NCBI GenBank assembly: GCA_965212135.1
Contig: OZ243044.1
Location: 2,046,001 to 2,110,000 of the forward strand
Source of the DNA: Bin75 sp965212135
Lineage (GTDB): Bacteria > Nitrospirota > Nitrospiria > Nitrospirales > UBA8639
Direction: 5' to 3'
Length of the DNA: 64,000 bases
Below are positions 51,786 through 59,615 of this stretch, one piece after another; the first letter of the stretch is position 1; each line of letters starts with the position of its first letter. A model generated the notes under the pieces. That model saw only the letters and a list, made by a program, of their open reading frames with translations. It was not told where the DNA came from and did not search any database. A program made the position numbers and the translations under genes.

Positions 51786-52780
51786 AACGATCCCGGTCGT
51801 CCGGCGACCTGTTCAGTCTGGCGTTCCTCGACATCATCACCTGCGGCTTCGGCGCCGTCATCCTGCTGCTGATCATTTCGAAACCGGTCATGCGCGACGC
51901 GAGCGAGGCGGCGGCGGTGCCGACGCGGGAGCCGGAGATTGCGCGCGCCGCGGAGCGCGTGGCCGGGCTGCGGGCGCGATGGGAAGCCCTGCAAACGAGC
52001 GAAGCCGAACGTGCCGCGACGATGCCCGATGAAGACCCGTCTCTCGAAGAAGCGGTCCGCGTCGCCGGGCAACGGCTGACGGAACTGCGGCGGGACAACC
52101 GGGGCCTGGAGCGCGTCAAAGAATCGCTGGAGCGCGCCACGTTGCGCGTGCGCGCGCCGGTCACGCGGCGCGATCCCGAAGTCGGGGGGATTCCCGTGGA
52201 CAGCGAATACGTCATCTTCATCATTGACACGTCCGGCAGCATGAAGGCGATCTGGCCCCGGATCATGGAGACCATGAACAACGTGCTGGACATCCATCCG
52301 ACGGTTCGCGGATTCCAGGTGATGAACGACAACGGCGATTACCTCATCAAGGCATACCGGAAGAAGTGGATTCCCGACACCCCGCAGAGGCGCAAAAGCA
52401 TCCTGAACGTGGTCCGGAACTGGAACGCGTTTTCAAACAGCAGTCCCGTTGAGGGACTTCAGACGGCGCTGCGCGCCTATGCGAGGCAGAAGGAAAAGGT
52501 GGCCATCTACATCTTCGGCGACGATTACAGCGGGAACACCTACGACCAGGTGCTTGACACGCTGCGGCAACTCAATACCGACCGTCTGACACAAAAGCGC
52601 AAAGTCCGCGTCCACGCCGTCGGCTTCATCTCCGAGCATGGCTCCGTCCGTTACGCGACGCTCATGCGCGAAGTGACGCAGACCAATAACGGGGCGTTTC
52701 TGGCCATGCCCGTGCGGGATGCCCGCGGCGGGACCGGCGTGTCTCGACCGAATTACGAGAGCGGCCCGCCGCGTCAATGA
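51782..52780 (+). CDS. vWA protein with an ExbD-like N-terminal membrane segment (second copy)
   Basis: A 332-residue protein starting at GTG 51782, overlapping the previous stop in a GTGA arrangement. The membrane segment FLDIITCGFGAVILLLIIS (residues 15-33) is clearly related to that of the previous protein, including the Asp (D17) and the CGxGA motif. A coiled coil (50-120) and a vWA domain follow with D149-T-S151-G-S153 (FIIDTSGSM). The rest of the metal site is less complete than in the first copy (NSSPVEGLQTAL, IFGDDYSG). Last gene of the cluster. Confidence 0.85.
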   Translation: MKRSRSSGDLFSLAFLDIITCGFGAVILLLIISKPVMRDASEAAAVPTREPEIARAAERVAGLRARWEALQTSEAERAATMPDEDPSLEEAVRVAGQRLTELRRDNRGLERVKESLERATLRVRAPVTRRDPEVGGIPVDSEYVIFIIDTSGSMKAIWPRIMETMNNVLDIHPTVRGFQVMNDNGDYLIKAYRKKWIPDTPQRRKSILNVVRNWNAFSNSSPVEGLQTALRAYARQKEKVAIYIFGDDYSGNTYDQVLDTLRQLNTDRLTQKRKVRVHAVGFISEHGSVRYATLMREVTQTNNGAFLAMPVRDARGGTGVSRPNYESGPPRQ

Positions 52781-52931
52781 ATGTGCGAACAGACCGGCGC
52801 TCGTCCGTGAACGCGCGCGGTTCCTCGGTCGCGCGTCAGGATGGATTCTTGATTTCGCGTTTCAGAACAGGCTACAGTCCGGTTCGGAAGTCTTCGGGCA
52901 CACGGTGCGTGGGAGTCATGGCGGCGCGGGC

Positions 52932-53336
52932 ATGGAATCAACACCAAAACGGATTCACATTACGATTGGCGGCGTGACCGTGGAAGCCGAATTGAAACCC
53001 ACGCGCACGGCGGACGCGATCTACGACGCCTTGCCCGTTGAAGCCGGCGTGAATCAATGGGGCGAAGAATTTTATTGCCGGATTCCCGGCGTCAAAGACC
53101 ACCGGGAAACGGCGACCACGAACGTCAAAGTCGGGGACGTCGCGTTGTGGGGGGCCGGCGGGATGCTGGCCGTGTTTTTCGGGCGGACGCCCATGAGTAT
53201 CGGCGCCGATCCCGTGCCCGCCGACCGGGTGAACGTCGTCGGACGGGTGATCGGAGACCCCGGCGCGCTTCGTCACGCCGCCGGCGCCGCGACGATGCGG
53301 GTTGAAAAAAGTTCCGGAGCGGCGCGATGCGAGTGA
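52932..53336 (+). CDS. Cyclophilin-like fold protein
   Basis: A 134-residue protein with the pattern of the small cyclophilin-like family (TM1367 type): ITIGGVTVEAELKPTRTADA, IYDALPVEAGVNQWGEEFYC, then VGDVALWGAGGMLAVFFGRT and PMSIG. Members have a cyclophilin barrel but lack the isomerase active site; their role is unknown. It starts about 150 bases after the cluster. Its end overlaps the first DUF507 gene by 10 bases, so it belongs with that group rather than the cluster. Confidence 0.8.
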   Translation: MESTPKRIHITIGGVTVEAELKPTRTADAIYDALPVEAGVNQWGEEFYCRIPGVKDHRETATTNVKVGDVALWGAGGMLAVFFGRTPMSIGADPVPADRVNVVGRVIGDPGALRHAAGAATMRVEKSSGAARCE

Positions 53337-53608
53337 CGAAAGAGCGCGTGCACTCGCTGGCCGTGGCCGTGGCGGACCGGTTGCAGGGGCGGGGACTGCT
53401 GGAGATGTCCGGCTCCAAAGCCGGCCTCATTGACGCGCTGGCGCACGCCATCACCGACGAGCTGTCCGTGGAAGACCGGCTTGACGCCGAAATCCGGACG
53501 CTCCTCAAACAGTATGACGAGGAATTTCAAAGCAACCGCTCCGATTATCAACGGACGTTCCAGATGGTCAAAAACAAGCTGGTCAAAGACCGGGGGCTGG
53601 TGCTGTAA
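53327..53608 (+). CDS. DUF507 protein, first copy
   Basis: A 93-residue helical protein with the DUF507 features RVTKERVHSLAVAVADRLQG, a central variable loop, and DAEIRTLLKQYDEEFQSNRS ending near FQMVKNKLVKDRGLVL. Function unknown. It lies directly upstream of a second, diverged DUF507 gene. Confidence 0.88.
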   Translation: MRVTKERVHSLAVAVADRLQGRGLLEMSGSKAGLIDALAHAITDELSVEDRLDAEIRTLLKQYDEEFQSNRSDYQRTFQMVKNKLVKDRGLVL

Positions 53609-53663
53609 AGGCGGCCGTTCCGTCTCGCGCCGTCCGGTCGCCGCCTTGTCCGTCGGGGGTGCC

Positions 53664-53939
53664 GTGCTTTCCGAAGACAAGCAAACTCATCTTGCGCACG
53701 TCATCCTTCGGGCGGTTCAACACACACCCGAAGGCACGTTGCGCGGCGCCCCCGCGCAGGCGCTCAAAGAAATCAAACGCGCGCTGGCGGATTCCATGCA
53801 GGTTGAAGCCGGCGTTGACCGGCTGGTTCGGGCGCGCCTGGCCTCGTACTCCCGCCGTATTCCCGAAGGTTCCGCGGAATGGGACGTGCTCTATCAGAAG
53901 ACGTATCAGGAAGAACTGCGCAAGCGCAAACTCGGCTGA
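53664..53939 (+). CDS. DUF507 protein, second copy
   Basis: A 91-residue protein starting at GTG 53664, with GGGGG just upstream. The helix pattern matches the first copy: LSEDKQTHLAHVILRAVQHT, ALKEIKRALADSMQVEAGVD, then the terminal YQKTYQEELRKRKLG. Tandem diverged copies suggest the two may form a heterodimer. They are common in Nitrospirota, Aquificota and some deltaproteobacterial groups, from memory. Confidence 0.82.
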   Translation: MLSEDKQTHLAHVILRAVQHTPEGTLRGAPAQALKEIKRALADSMQVEAGVDRLVRARLASYSRRIPEGSAEWDVLYQKTYQEELRKRKLG

Positions 53940-54058
53940 CGGGTTGCGGCGCGCGCGATGCTGGCTATGCCGCAAATCGGCGTGCTAAGGTGTCGCGGTG
54001 AACGCGGCAGCTCGCGCGGAGCGGGTCTGTGCGTACTGCCATGTTGGAGGAATATCCC

Positions 54059-54937
54059 GTGAACAGTGTGTCGCTTTTCCGAGTCGTATGCCTGTCCGTC
54101 CTCATGGCGAGTCCCGTCGTCTGGTGCGCGCTCACGTCCGGCGCGGCCCGGGCCGCGGACAAAATCAGCGGGCGCCTGATTGTGGAAGACGTCCTGGCCC
54201 GGCCCGGCACGTCCGTCACGTTGAAAGCCGCATTGACCGAAAACGGTTTGCTCGGCGCCAGGGGGCTGGGCGGAGAAATCGTGACCTTTTTTGTGCTGGG
54301 GCAGCGCGCCGGCGCCGCGCTCACCGGCGGGGACGGCCGGGCCTTTCTGGAATACAAGACCCACATGCGCGGGAATCACCCGATTGTCGCGACCGTTGAA
54401 CCCGGTCCGCGCGTGGCGCCGGCGGAAGGCGCCGGCAACCTGGCGTCATGGGAACGCCGCCGCCCGATTTTGCTGGTTGACGTTTCCACCCTGTTTGAAC
54501 GGGATGCGTCCCTCGTCAACCGCCTGCCCGCGCTTCCGTTTACCGCCGGCCTCGCGTCGTTCGGCGCGCCACGGGAGGAGGCCCGGCACGCGCTCTCAAA
54601 GCTGGCCGAATTTTATTACAATATCATTTACGTGCATGAACACCGGGACACGGCTCCGCACGAAACCCGCGACTGGCTGAAGCGGCACGACTTTCCCGTC
54701 GGGATTGCCAGGCGGGCGTTGCGGGACGCCGAGGCCCTGGCGGCGTTGATGACGCGACTGCGGGAGGGCGGATGGGACAACCTGCAAGCCGGGATTGGCC
54801 GGACACGGGACTTCGCGCAGACGCTGGTGAAGCAGCGGATCAAGGCCGTGATTTTTCCCGACCCGTCGGAAACACAACCGTATCCGCACCGCGCCAGAAT
54901 CGTGAACTCGTGGGAAGAAGTCCGAACACATTTATAA
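54059..54937 (+). CDS. Exported protein with Ig-like and HAD/LNS2-like domains
   Basis: A 292-residue protein. GTG 54059 is chosen because GGAGGA lies 7 bases upstream; an ATG at 54041 is in frame. A signal peptide (about residues 8-34) leads into a beta-rich domain (LIVEDVLARPGTSVTLKAAL) like bacterial Ig-like folds. Residues 130-290 resemble the LNS2/HAD fold: ILLVDVSTLFERD as motif I, where the second Asp of DxD is Ser, then WLKRHDFPVG and FAQTLVKQRIKAVIFPDPSE. The usual HAD phosphatase nucleophile pair is incomplete, so activity is doubtful. Function unknown. Confidence 0.65.
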   Translation: MNSVSLFRVVCLSVLMASPVVWCALTSGAARAADKISGRLIVEDVLARPGTSVTLKAALTENGLLGARGLGGEIVTFFVLGQRAGAALTGGDGRAFLEYKTHMRGNHPIVATVEPGPRVAPAEGAGNLASWERRRPILLVDVSTLFERDASLVNRLPALPFTAGLASFGAPREEARHALSKLAEFYYNIIYVHEHRDTAPHETRDWLKRHDFPVGIARRALRDAEALAALMTRLREGGWDNLQAGIGRTRDFAQTLVKQRIKAVIFPDPSETQPYPHRARIVNSWEEVRTHL

Positions 54938-54968
54938 GCCGCCCGTTCGGCGGCCCCGCGCCCGACGC

Positions 54969-56342
54969 ATGAAAGCCGGCAAAGCTCGCACGACGTTCGT
55001 CTGCCGGGACTGCGGGTTCCGGACGCCGCGCTGGGCGGGGCGGTGCCCGGATTGCGGACAATGGAATTCGCTGAACGAAGAACCCGTCGCGCGGCGCGGC
55101 GCCGACGTCCGCGGCGCCGGCGAGGGGGAACCCGCGGTGCCGATCGGCGAAGTGGCCGTCACGCGGGACACCCGCCTGGCGACCGGGCTGGCCGAGTTTG
55201 ACCGCGTACTGGGGGGCGGGGTCGTGCCTGGATCAATTGTGCTGGTCGGCGGCGACCCCGGCATTGGAAAAACCACCCTGCTGCTTCAGGTCCTGCACGG
55301 GCTGGAAGCGCGCACGCCGCCGGTGCTTTACGCCTCGGGCGAAGAATCCGCCCAGCAAATCAAAATGCGCGGGGAGCGTTTGGGCATGATCAGCCCCTCG
55401 CTGTACGTCTTGGCGGAAACGTCCCTTGAAGCCTTGCTCAAGGTCGCGGAAACCCTTGGGCCGTCGGCCCTGGTCGTGGATTCCGTGCAGACGATCTATA
55501 CCGACCAGGCGGCCTCCGCCCCCGGCACGGTGAGCCAGGTGCAGGAGGTGGCGTGCCGGCTCATGCGGTACGCCAAGCACACGGGCGTGCCGGTGTTTGT
55601 CATCGGCCACGTGACCAAGGAGGGGACGATTGCCGGGCCAAGGCTGCTTGAGCATATCGTGGATACGGTCCTGTATTTTGAAGGCGACAAGAGTCACGCC
55701 TACCGCATTCTGCGGGCCGTGAAAAACCGGTTTGGGGCCAGCAATGAAATCGGCGTGTTTGAAATGAACGACACGGGCCTGCAGGAAGTGGACAACCCGT
55801 CCGAACTGTTTCTGGCGGGACGGCCCGCCGAAAGCGCCGGGTCGGCCGTGGTGTCAAGCCTGGAAGGGAGCCGGCCGATTCTGGTGGAACTGCAAGCCCT
55901 GGTGTCCTCAACGGGATACGCGATGCCCAGGCGCATGGCGAACGGCGTGGACCTGAATCGCATGGCCCTCTTGCTCGCCGTGCTGGAAAAGCGGCTGGGC
56001 GTGCAGTTGTCCGGGCACGACGTGTACCTCAACGTGGTGGGCGGCCTCCGCATAGACGAACCCGCCATTGACGTGGGCATCGTGGCCGCCATCATATCCA
56101 GTTTCCGCGGTCACGCGCTTGACGGTCAAACGTGCTGGATCGGGGAAGTCGGGCTGGGCGGCGAAATTCGTCCCGTCAGTCAAGTGGACTTGAGAATTCG
56201 GGAAGCCGTGAAACTGGGCTTCCGCCGGTGCGTGCTGTCCCAGGGGAACGTGACCAAACAAACGGACGCCGCCGGCATTGAACTTCACGGGGTGCGGGAA
56301 GTGGGCGACGTGCTGGAGCAGGTGATGACGCCGGCCTCGTAG
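54969..56342 (+). CDS. radA: DNA repair protein RadA (Sms)
   Basis: A 457-residue protein. An N-terminal C4 zinc finger (C12, C15, C26, C29) is followed by a RecA-like ATPase with Walker A GGDPGIGKTT (about residues 94-103), the RadA-specific KNRFG motif (about residue 252) and a C-terminal Lon-like domain (GVDLNRMALLLAVLEKRLGV, then PAIDVGIVAAIISSF). RadA drives branch migration of recombination intermediates. Normal length. Confidence 0.97.
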   Translation: MKAGKARTTFVCRDCGFRTPRWAGRCPDCGQWNSLNEEPVARRGADVRGAGEGEPAVPIGEVAVTRDTRLATGLAEFDRVLGGGVVPGSIVLVGGDPGIGKTTLLLQVLHGLEARTPPVLYASGEESAQQIKMRGERLGMISPSLYVLAETSLEALLKVAETLGPSALVVDSVQTIYTDQAASAPGTVSQVQEVACRLMRYAKHTGVPVFVIGHVTKEGTIAGPRLLEHIVDTVLYFEGDKSHAYRILRAVKNRFGASNEIGVFEMNDTGLQEVDNPSELFLAGRPAESAGSAVVSSLEGSRPILVELQALVSSTGYAMPRRMANGVDLNRMALLLAVLEKRLGVQLSGHDVYLNVVGGLRIDEPAIDVGIVAAIISSFRGHALDGQTCWIGEVGLGGEIRPVSQVDLRIREAVKLGFRRCVLSQGNVTKQTDAAGIELHGVREVGDVLEQVMTPAS

Positions 56343-56361
56343 CCGCGCGGGAGGATGTGCC

Positions 56362-57225
56362 ATGAACCGTTGTCTGTGCCGCCGGTCGGACCCGTGCTTC
56401 GCGTGGCTTGTCGCGGGCGCGCTGCTTGTCGGGCTTGAAGCCTGCGCCGGCGTGACGTCGTTACCGCCGCCGCCGTCCGGCGCGTTGGAACGCCCGCTCA
56501 CGTCCGACGAAGCGCTGGCGACGCTCCGCGCGCGCGAAGCGAATCTGGAAAGCGTCAAGGGGTTGTTTCGGGCCGACGTCCGCGGCGCGCGCGCGTCGTT
56601 TTCCGGGCACATTCGTGGGACGCTGCTCTACCGGCGGCCGCAATTCATTCACATTCAGGGATTTACGCGGTGGGGCGGACGGGTTTTTGACTTCCTGCTG
56701 CGCGGGCAATCGTACAGTCTGCGCGTGCCGGAACACCGGAACGCGGTGGTCGGGCACGTCGCGGATTTGAGCCGTCTCGGCGACCTGCGCCTGCCGATTC
56801 AATTAAGCATGCGCGCGGTGGAGATGCTGCTCGGCAAAGCGCCGTGGGCCTCGCGGTCTCCCGCCGTGCGGGTTGAAGAAGACGCCTACCGGTACACCGT
56901 CCCCCTGTCGGTCGCGGGCGGGCGGCGGCACGTGTGGGTGGACCGGTATTCGGCGCAAATCCGGGCCATTGAAGATCGCACGCCGGACGAAGAAACGCGG
57001 GTGGCGCTCACGGCGTCGGATTTTCGGCGCGTCCCGGACGGCGCGCGCGGCGGCGCGGACAATCTGATGCTGCCCTTTGTGGTCGAGATTGAAGACCGCG
57101 CGGCGTCGGGGTCGGTGGAATTGGCGTTCCTGGAACTGGCGGCCAACGTGCCGTTGTCCGAGCGGGCGGTTGACCGGCGCTCCGGTGCGGCGAGCCTGCC
57201 GCCTTCCGACGGGGCGGCGCGATGA
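56362..57225 (+). CDS. LolA/LolB-fold lipoprotein (DUF4292-like)
   Basis: A 287-residue protein with a lipoprotein signal peptide (AWLVAGALLVGLEAC), lipobox LEAC. The mature domain has the half-barrel pattern of LolB and related lipoproteins (LESVKGLFRADVRGARASFS, IRGTLLYRRPQFIHIQGFTR, FDFLLRGQSYSLRVPEHRNA) and a long C-terminal tail. It overlaps tsaB by 4 bases. Its likely role is handling lipoproteins or outer-membrane lipids, as for LolB, but this is inferred from fold only. Confidence 0.75.
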   Translation: MNRCLCRRSDPCFAWLVAGALLVGLEACAGVTSLPPPPSGALERPLTSDEALATLRAREANLESVKGLFRADVRGARASFSGHIRGTLLYRRPQFIHIQGFTRWGGRVFDFLLRGQSYSLRVPEHRNAVVGHVADLSRLGDLRLPIQLSMRAVEMLLGKAPWASRSPAVRVEEDAYRYTVPLSVAGGRRHVWVDRYSAQIRAIEDRTPDEETRVALTASDFRRVPDGARGGADNLMLPFVVEIEDRAASGSVELAFLELAANVPLSERAVDRRSGAASLPPSDGAAR

Positions 57226-57935
57226 AACTCCTGGCCGTTGACACCGCCACGCGATGCCGGAGCGTGGCCCTCATGGACGGGCCGGAGCTGGTGGCGCAGG
57301 ACGTTCAAGAAGACTGTGCCTCGCATTCCGGTTCGCTGCTTCCCGCCGTTCACGCGCTGCTGCAATCCGCGTCCTGTCCGTTCTTGGCCGTTGAGGGGCT
57401 TGCCGTGTCCATCGGTCCCGGCTCGTTCACGGGTTTGCGCGCGGGCCTTGCGACCATGATAGGATTCAGGCTCGTCACGGGCCTGCCCCTGGCGGCCGTG
57501 CCGACGTTGGAGGCGATGGCCTGGCGTTACCGGCCCGGCGGCTGCTCCGCGTCGCCGCTCCTGTGTCCCATGCTGACGGCCGGCGCCGGCGCCGTGTATT
57601 GGGCGCGGTTCCAGTGGCGGGACGGGCGGCTGGTTCGCTTGACGGAAGATCGGGTGGGGGCGGTGCAAGCCGTGATTGACGCGATTCGCCAACCGACGAT
57701 GCTGTGGGGAGAAGGCTGGCGCCGTCATCGGACCGTGTTCGCGGAAGCCCTGGGAGCGCGCGCGCTGTGCGAACAATCGGAGGCCCCGCACGCGGCCGCC
57801 CGTGAAGTCGGCCTGGCCGGCGCGGAAGCGCTGCGGACCGGCCGGATCGCCGGCCCGAAGGTCTCGCCGCATTATGTCCAGCCGTCGGAGGCGGAAAGGC
57901 TCCGGGACCGCGCACCACTGCGCGTGTCACCCTGA
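57222..57935 (+). CDS. tsaB: tRNA threonylcarbamoyladenosine biosynthesis protein TsaB
   Basis: A 237-residue ASKHA-fold protein. N-terminal LLAVDTATRCRSVALMDG and the family mark SIGPGSFTGLRAGLATMIGF (about residues 64-84) are present. The C-terminus has the expected PHYVQPSEAERLRD segment. TsaB holds TsaD and TsaE in the complex that modifies A37 of tRNAs. rimI follows directly, as in many genomes. Confidence 0.95.
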   Translation: MKLLAVDTATRCRSVALMDGPELVAQDVQEDCASHSGSLLPAVHALLQSASCPFLAVEGLAVSIGPGSFTGLRAGLATMIGFRLVTGLPLAAVPTLEAMAWRYRPGGCSASPLLCPMLTAGAGAVYWARFQWRDGRLVRLTEDRVGAVQAVIDAIRQPTMLWGEGWRRHRTVFAEALGARALCEQSEAPHAAAREVGLAGAEALRTGRIAGPKVSPHYVQPSEAERLRDRAPLRVSP

Positions 57936-57945
57936 CGGCGGCGCG

Positions 57946-58461
57946 ATGCGATCCCGACCGTCGTCCGGCATGGCCTGTCTCGTGGAGTCGCTGGGCCTCC
58001 GCGACGTGGACGACGTGCTGGCCATTGAACGCGCGGCGTTTGCAACGCCGTGGACGCGGGCGATGTTTGAAGCGGAGTTGCTCCGCAATCCATTCTGCCG
58101 TCTGCGCGGCGCGCGGCGTGAACGCGGCGGGGCGCGGGACGCGGAGTTGATCGGGTACGTCTGTTACTGGGTGGTCTTTGACGAAGTGCGGCTGATGAAC
58201 GTGGCGGTGCGGCCGGAGCATCGCCGCCGCCGCGTGGCGAGCCGTTTGGTTCGGCACGCGCTGCGGGACGGGCGCGACCATGGCGCCGCGCGGGCCTTCC
58301 TGGAAGTGCGTGAGGGCAACGCCGGGGCATGCGCGCTGTATCGCGCCATGGGCTTTGCCGAGTATGGCCGCCGCCGGTCATACTATGCGAATCCCCAGGA
58401 GGATGCTATTCTGATGCGGCTCAAGGACCCGGACGCGGAGACCGTCTCCGGGGAATCGTGA
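57946..58461 (+). CDS. rimI: Ribosomal protein S18-alanine N-acetyltransferase
   Basis: A 171-residue GNAT acetyltransferase. Acetyl-CoA binding is in MNVAVRPEHRRRRVASRLVR, and the family blocks FLEVREGNAGACALYRAMGF and RRRSYYANPQEDAILM are intact. It acetylates the N-terminal alanine of S18. The tsaB-rimI pair is a known association. Confidence 0.93.
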   Translation: MRSRPSSGMACLVESLGLRDVDDVLAIERAAFATPWTRAMFEAELLRNPFCRLRGARRERGGARDAELIGYVCYWVVFDEVRLMNVAVRPEHRRRRVASRLVRHALRDGRDHGAARAFLEVREGNAGACALYRAMGFAEYGRRRSYYANPQEDAILMRLKDPDAETVSGES

Positions 58462-58489
58462 CGATGGTTCCGACGAAAGGAGAATCCTC

Positions 58490-58741
58490 ATGCCGACCGA
58501 TGAGCAAATCGCCGAGCGTCTCCGAAACACGACCCCCGATTTTTGCGCGCTTGAAGACAGGCATCACCGGCTGGACGCCGAACTTCGGACGTTGCTGGCG
58601 CACCCGATGTTGACGCCCGGGGAAGAGTTGCTGAAAAAACGGCTGCAGAAAGAAAAGCTGGGCGTCAAAGACCGCATGGCGAAATTCATTCACGACTGCC
58701 GGATGGCCGGGGAGACGCGGCCCGGCGCCTCGGCGCCGTAA
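58490..58741 (+). CDS. YdcH-like protein (DUF465)
   Basis: An 83-residue coiled protein with the DUF465 pattern: FCALEDRHHRLDAELRTLLA, TPGEELLKKRLQKEKLGVKD and a charged end. CGAAAGGAG precedes the ATG. Function unknown. It sits between rimI and tatC. Confidence 0.88.
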   Translation: MPTDEQIAERLRNTTPDFCALEDRHHRLDAELRTLLAHPMLTPGEELLKKRLQKEKLGVKDRMAKFIHDCRMAGETRPGASAP

Positions 58742-58785
58742 CGCGGCCGGCGACGGCGGATTGCCCGATTCCACGACGAGACTCC

Positions 58786-59586
58786 ATGGCCGCGTTCGCA
58801 GCGCCCTTTGCCCGTCATATCCGCGACGTGAAGCGCCGGTTGCTGATCGTCGGCGCGACGCTGCTGGCGGCGTTCGTCGCGATGTTTGCCGTTTCCGCCG
58901 ACCTGATTGAATGGTTCAAGCGGCCCCTTGCGGACGACCTGCTGTTTTACGGCCCGGCCGAAGCCCTGTTCGCGTCCATCAAAATTTCTTTTCTGGCGGC
59001 GGTCGTGGCCAGCCTGCCGGTCATGCTGCATCAGTTCTGGCAATTTGTGCGGCCGGCCCTGCTGCCCGGAGAGCAGAAACAGGCCATTCCGTTCTTTCTG
59101 CTCGCCACCGGATTTTTTGCGCTGGGGCTGGTGTTCTGCAACGTCGTCATCCTGCCGCTGGTGATTGACTTTTTCGTGTCCTTTGGCCTGGAGCGTGAAC
59201 TCAAGCCCGAACTGGCCGTGGGAACCTACGTGGATTTCAACGTCAAGTTTCTGCTGGCGTTCGGGTTTGCGTTTGAAATTCCGCTGGTGCTCTCCCTGCT
59301 GGCGCGGGCCGGTCTTGTCTCGTTCGAGCAACTGGCGCGCCGGCGGCGGCACGCGGCGATGGCGGCGCTGATCGTGTCGGCGGTGATGACGCCCGACGCC
59401 ACCCTGTTCACGATGCTCCTGATGGCCGTCCCGATCATCATCCTGTACGAAATCGGCGTGTGGGGCGCCGGCATGTTCGGGCGCAAGCGGGCCGCCCCCG
59501 AAGCGGGAGAAGACAACCATGAAGATGACGCGCACGCGCCCCCGCCGGACGGCGCCGGGGATCACCATGCGTCGGACCGGGCGTAA
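58786..59586 (+). CDS. tatC: Sec-independent protein translocase TatC
   Basis: A 266-residue protein with six membrane helices. Family marks are HIRDVKRRLLIVG, LFASIKISFLAAVVASLPVM, FWQFVRPALLPGEQKQAIPF and FGFAFEIPLVLSLLARAGLV. The cytoplasmic C-terminal tail is long, with Glu, Asp and His. TatC is the receptor for twin-arginine signal peptides; no tatA or tatB gene lies nearby. Confidence 0.96.
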   Translation: MAAFAAPFARHIRDVKRRLLIVGATLLAAFVAMFAVSADLIEWFKRPLADDLLFYGPAEALFASIKISFLAAVVASLPVMLHQFWQFVRPALLPGEQKQAIPFFLLATGFFALGLVFCNVVILPLVIDFFVSFGLERELKPELAVGTYVDFNVKFLLAFGFAFEIPLVLSLLARAGLVSFEQLARRRRHAAMAALIVSAVMTPDATLFTMLLMAVPIIILYEIGVWGAGMFGRKRAAPEAGEDNHEDDAHAPPPDGAGDHHASDRA

Positions 59587-59615
59587 CGTGTTCGGGCGCA
59601 AGCGGGGAGCCGGCC

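Noticed and set aside
49946..52780. Zorya anti-phage system for the ExbB-like and vWA genes
   Set aside because: There is no OmpA-type peptidoglycan-binding domain (ZorB) and no ZorC, ZorD or ZorE. The partner genes are PEGA/SUMF1-like and lipoprotein genes instead.
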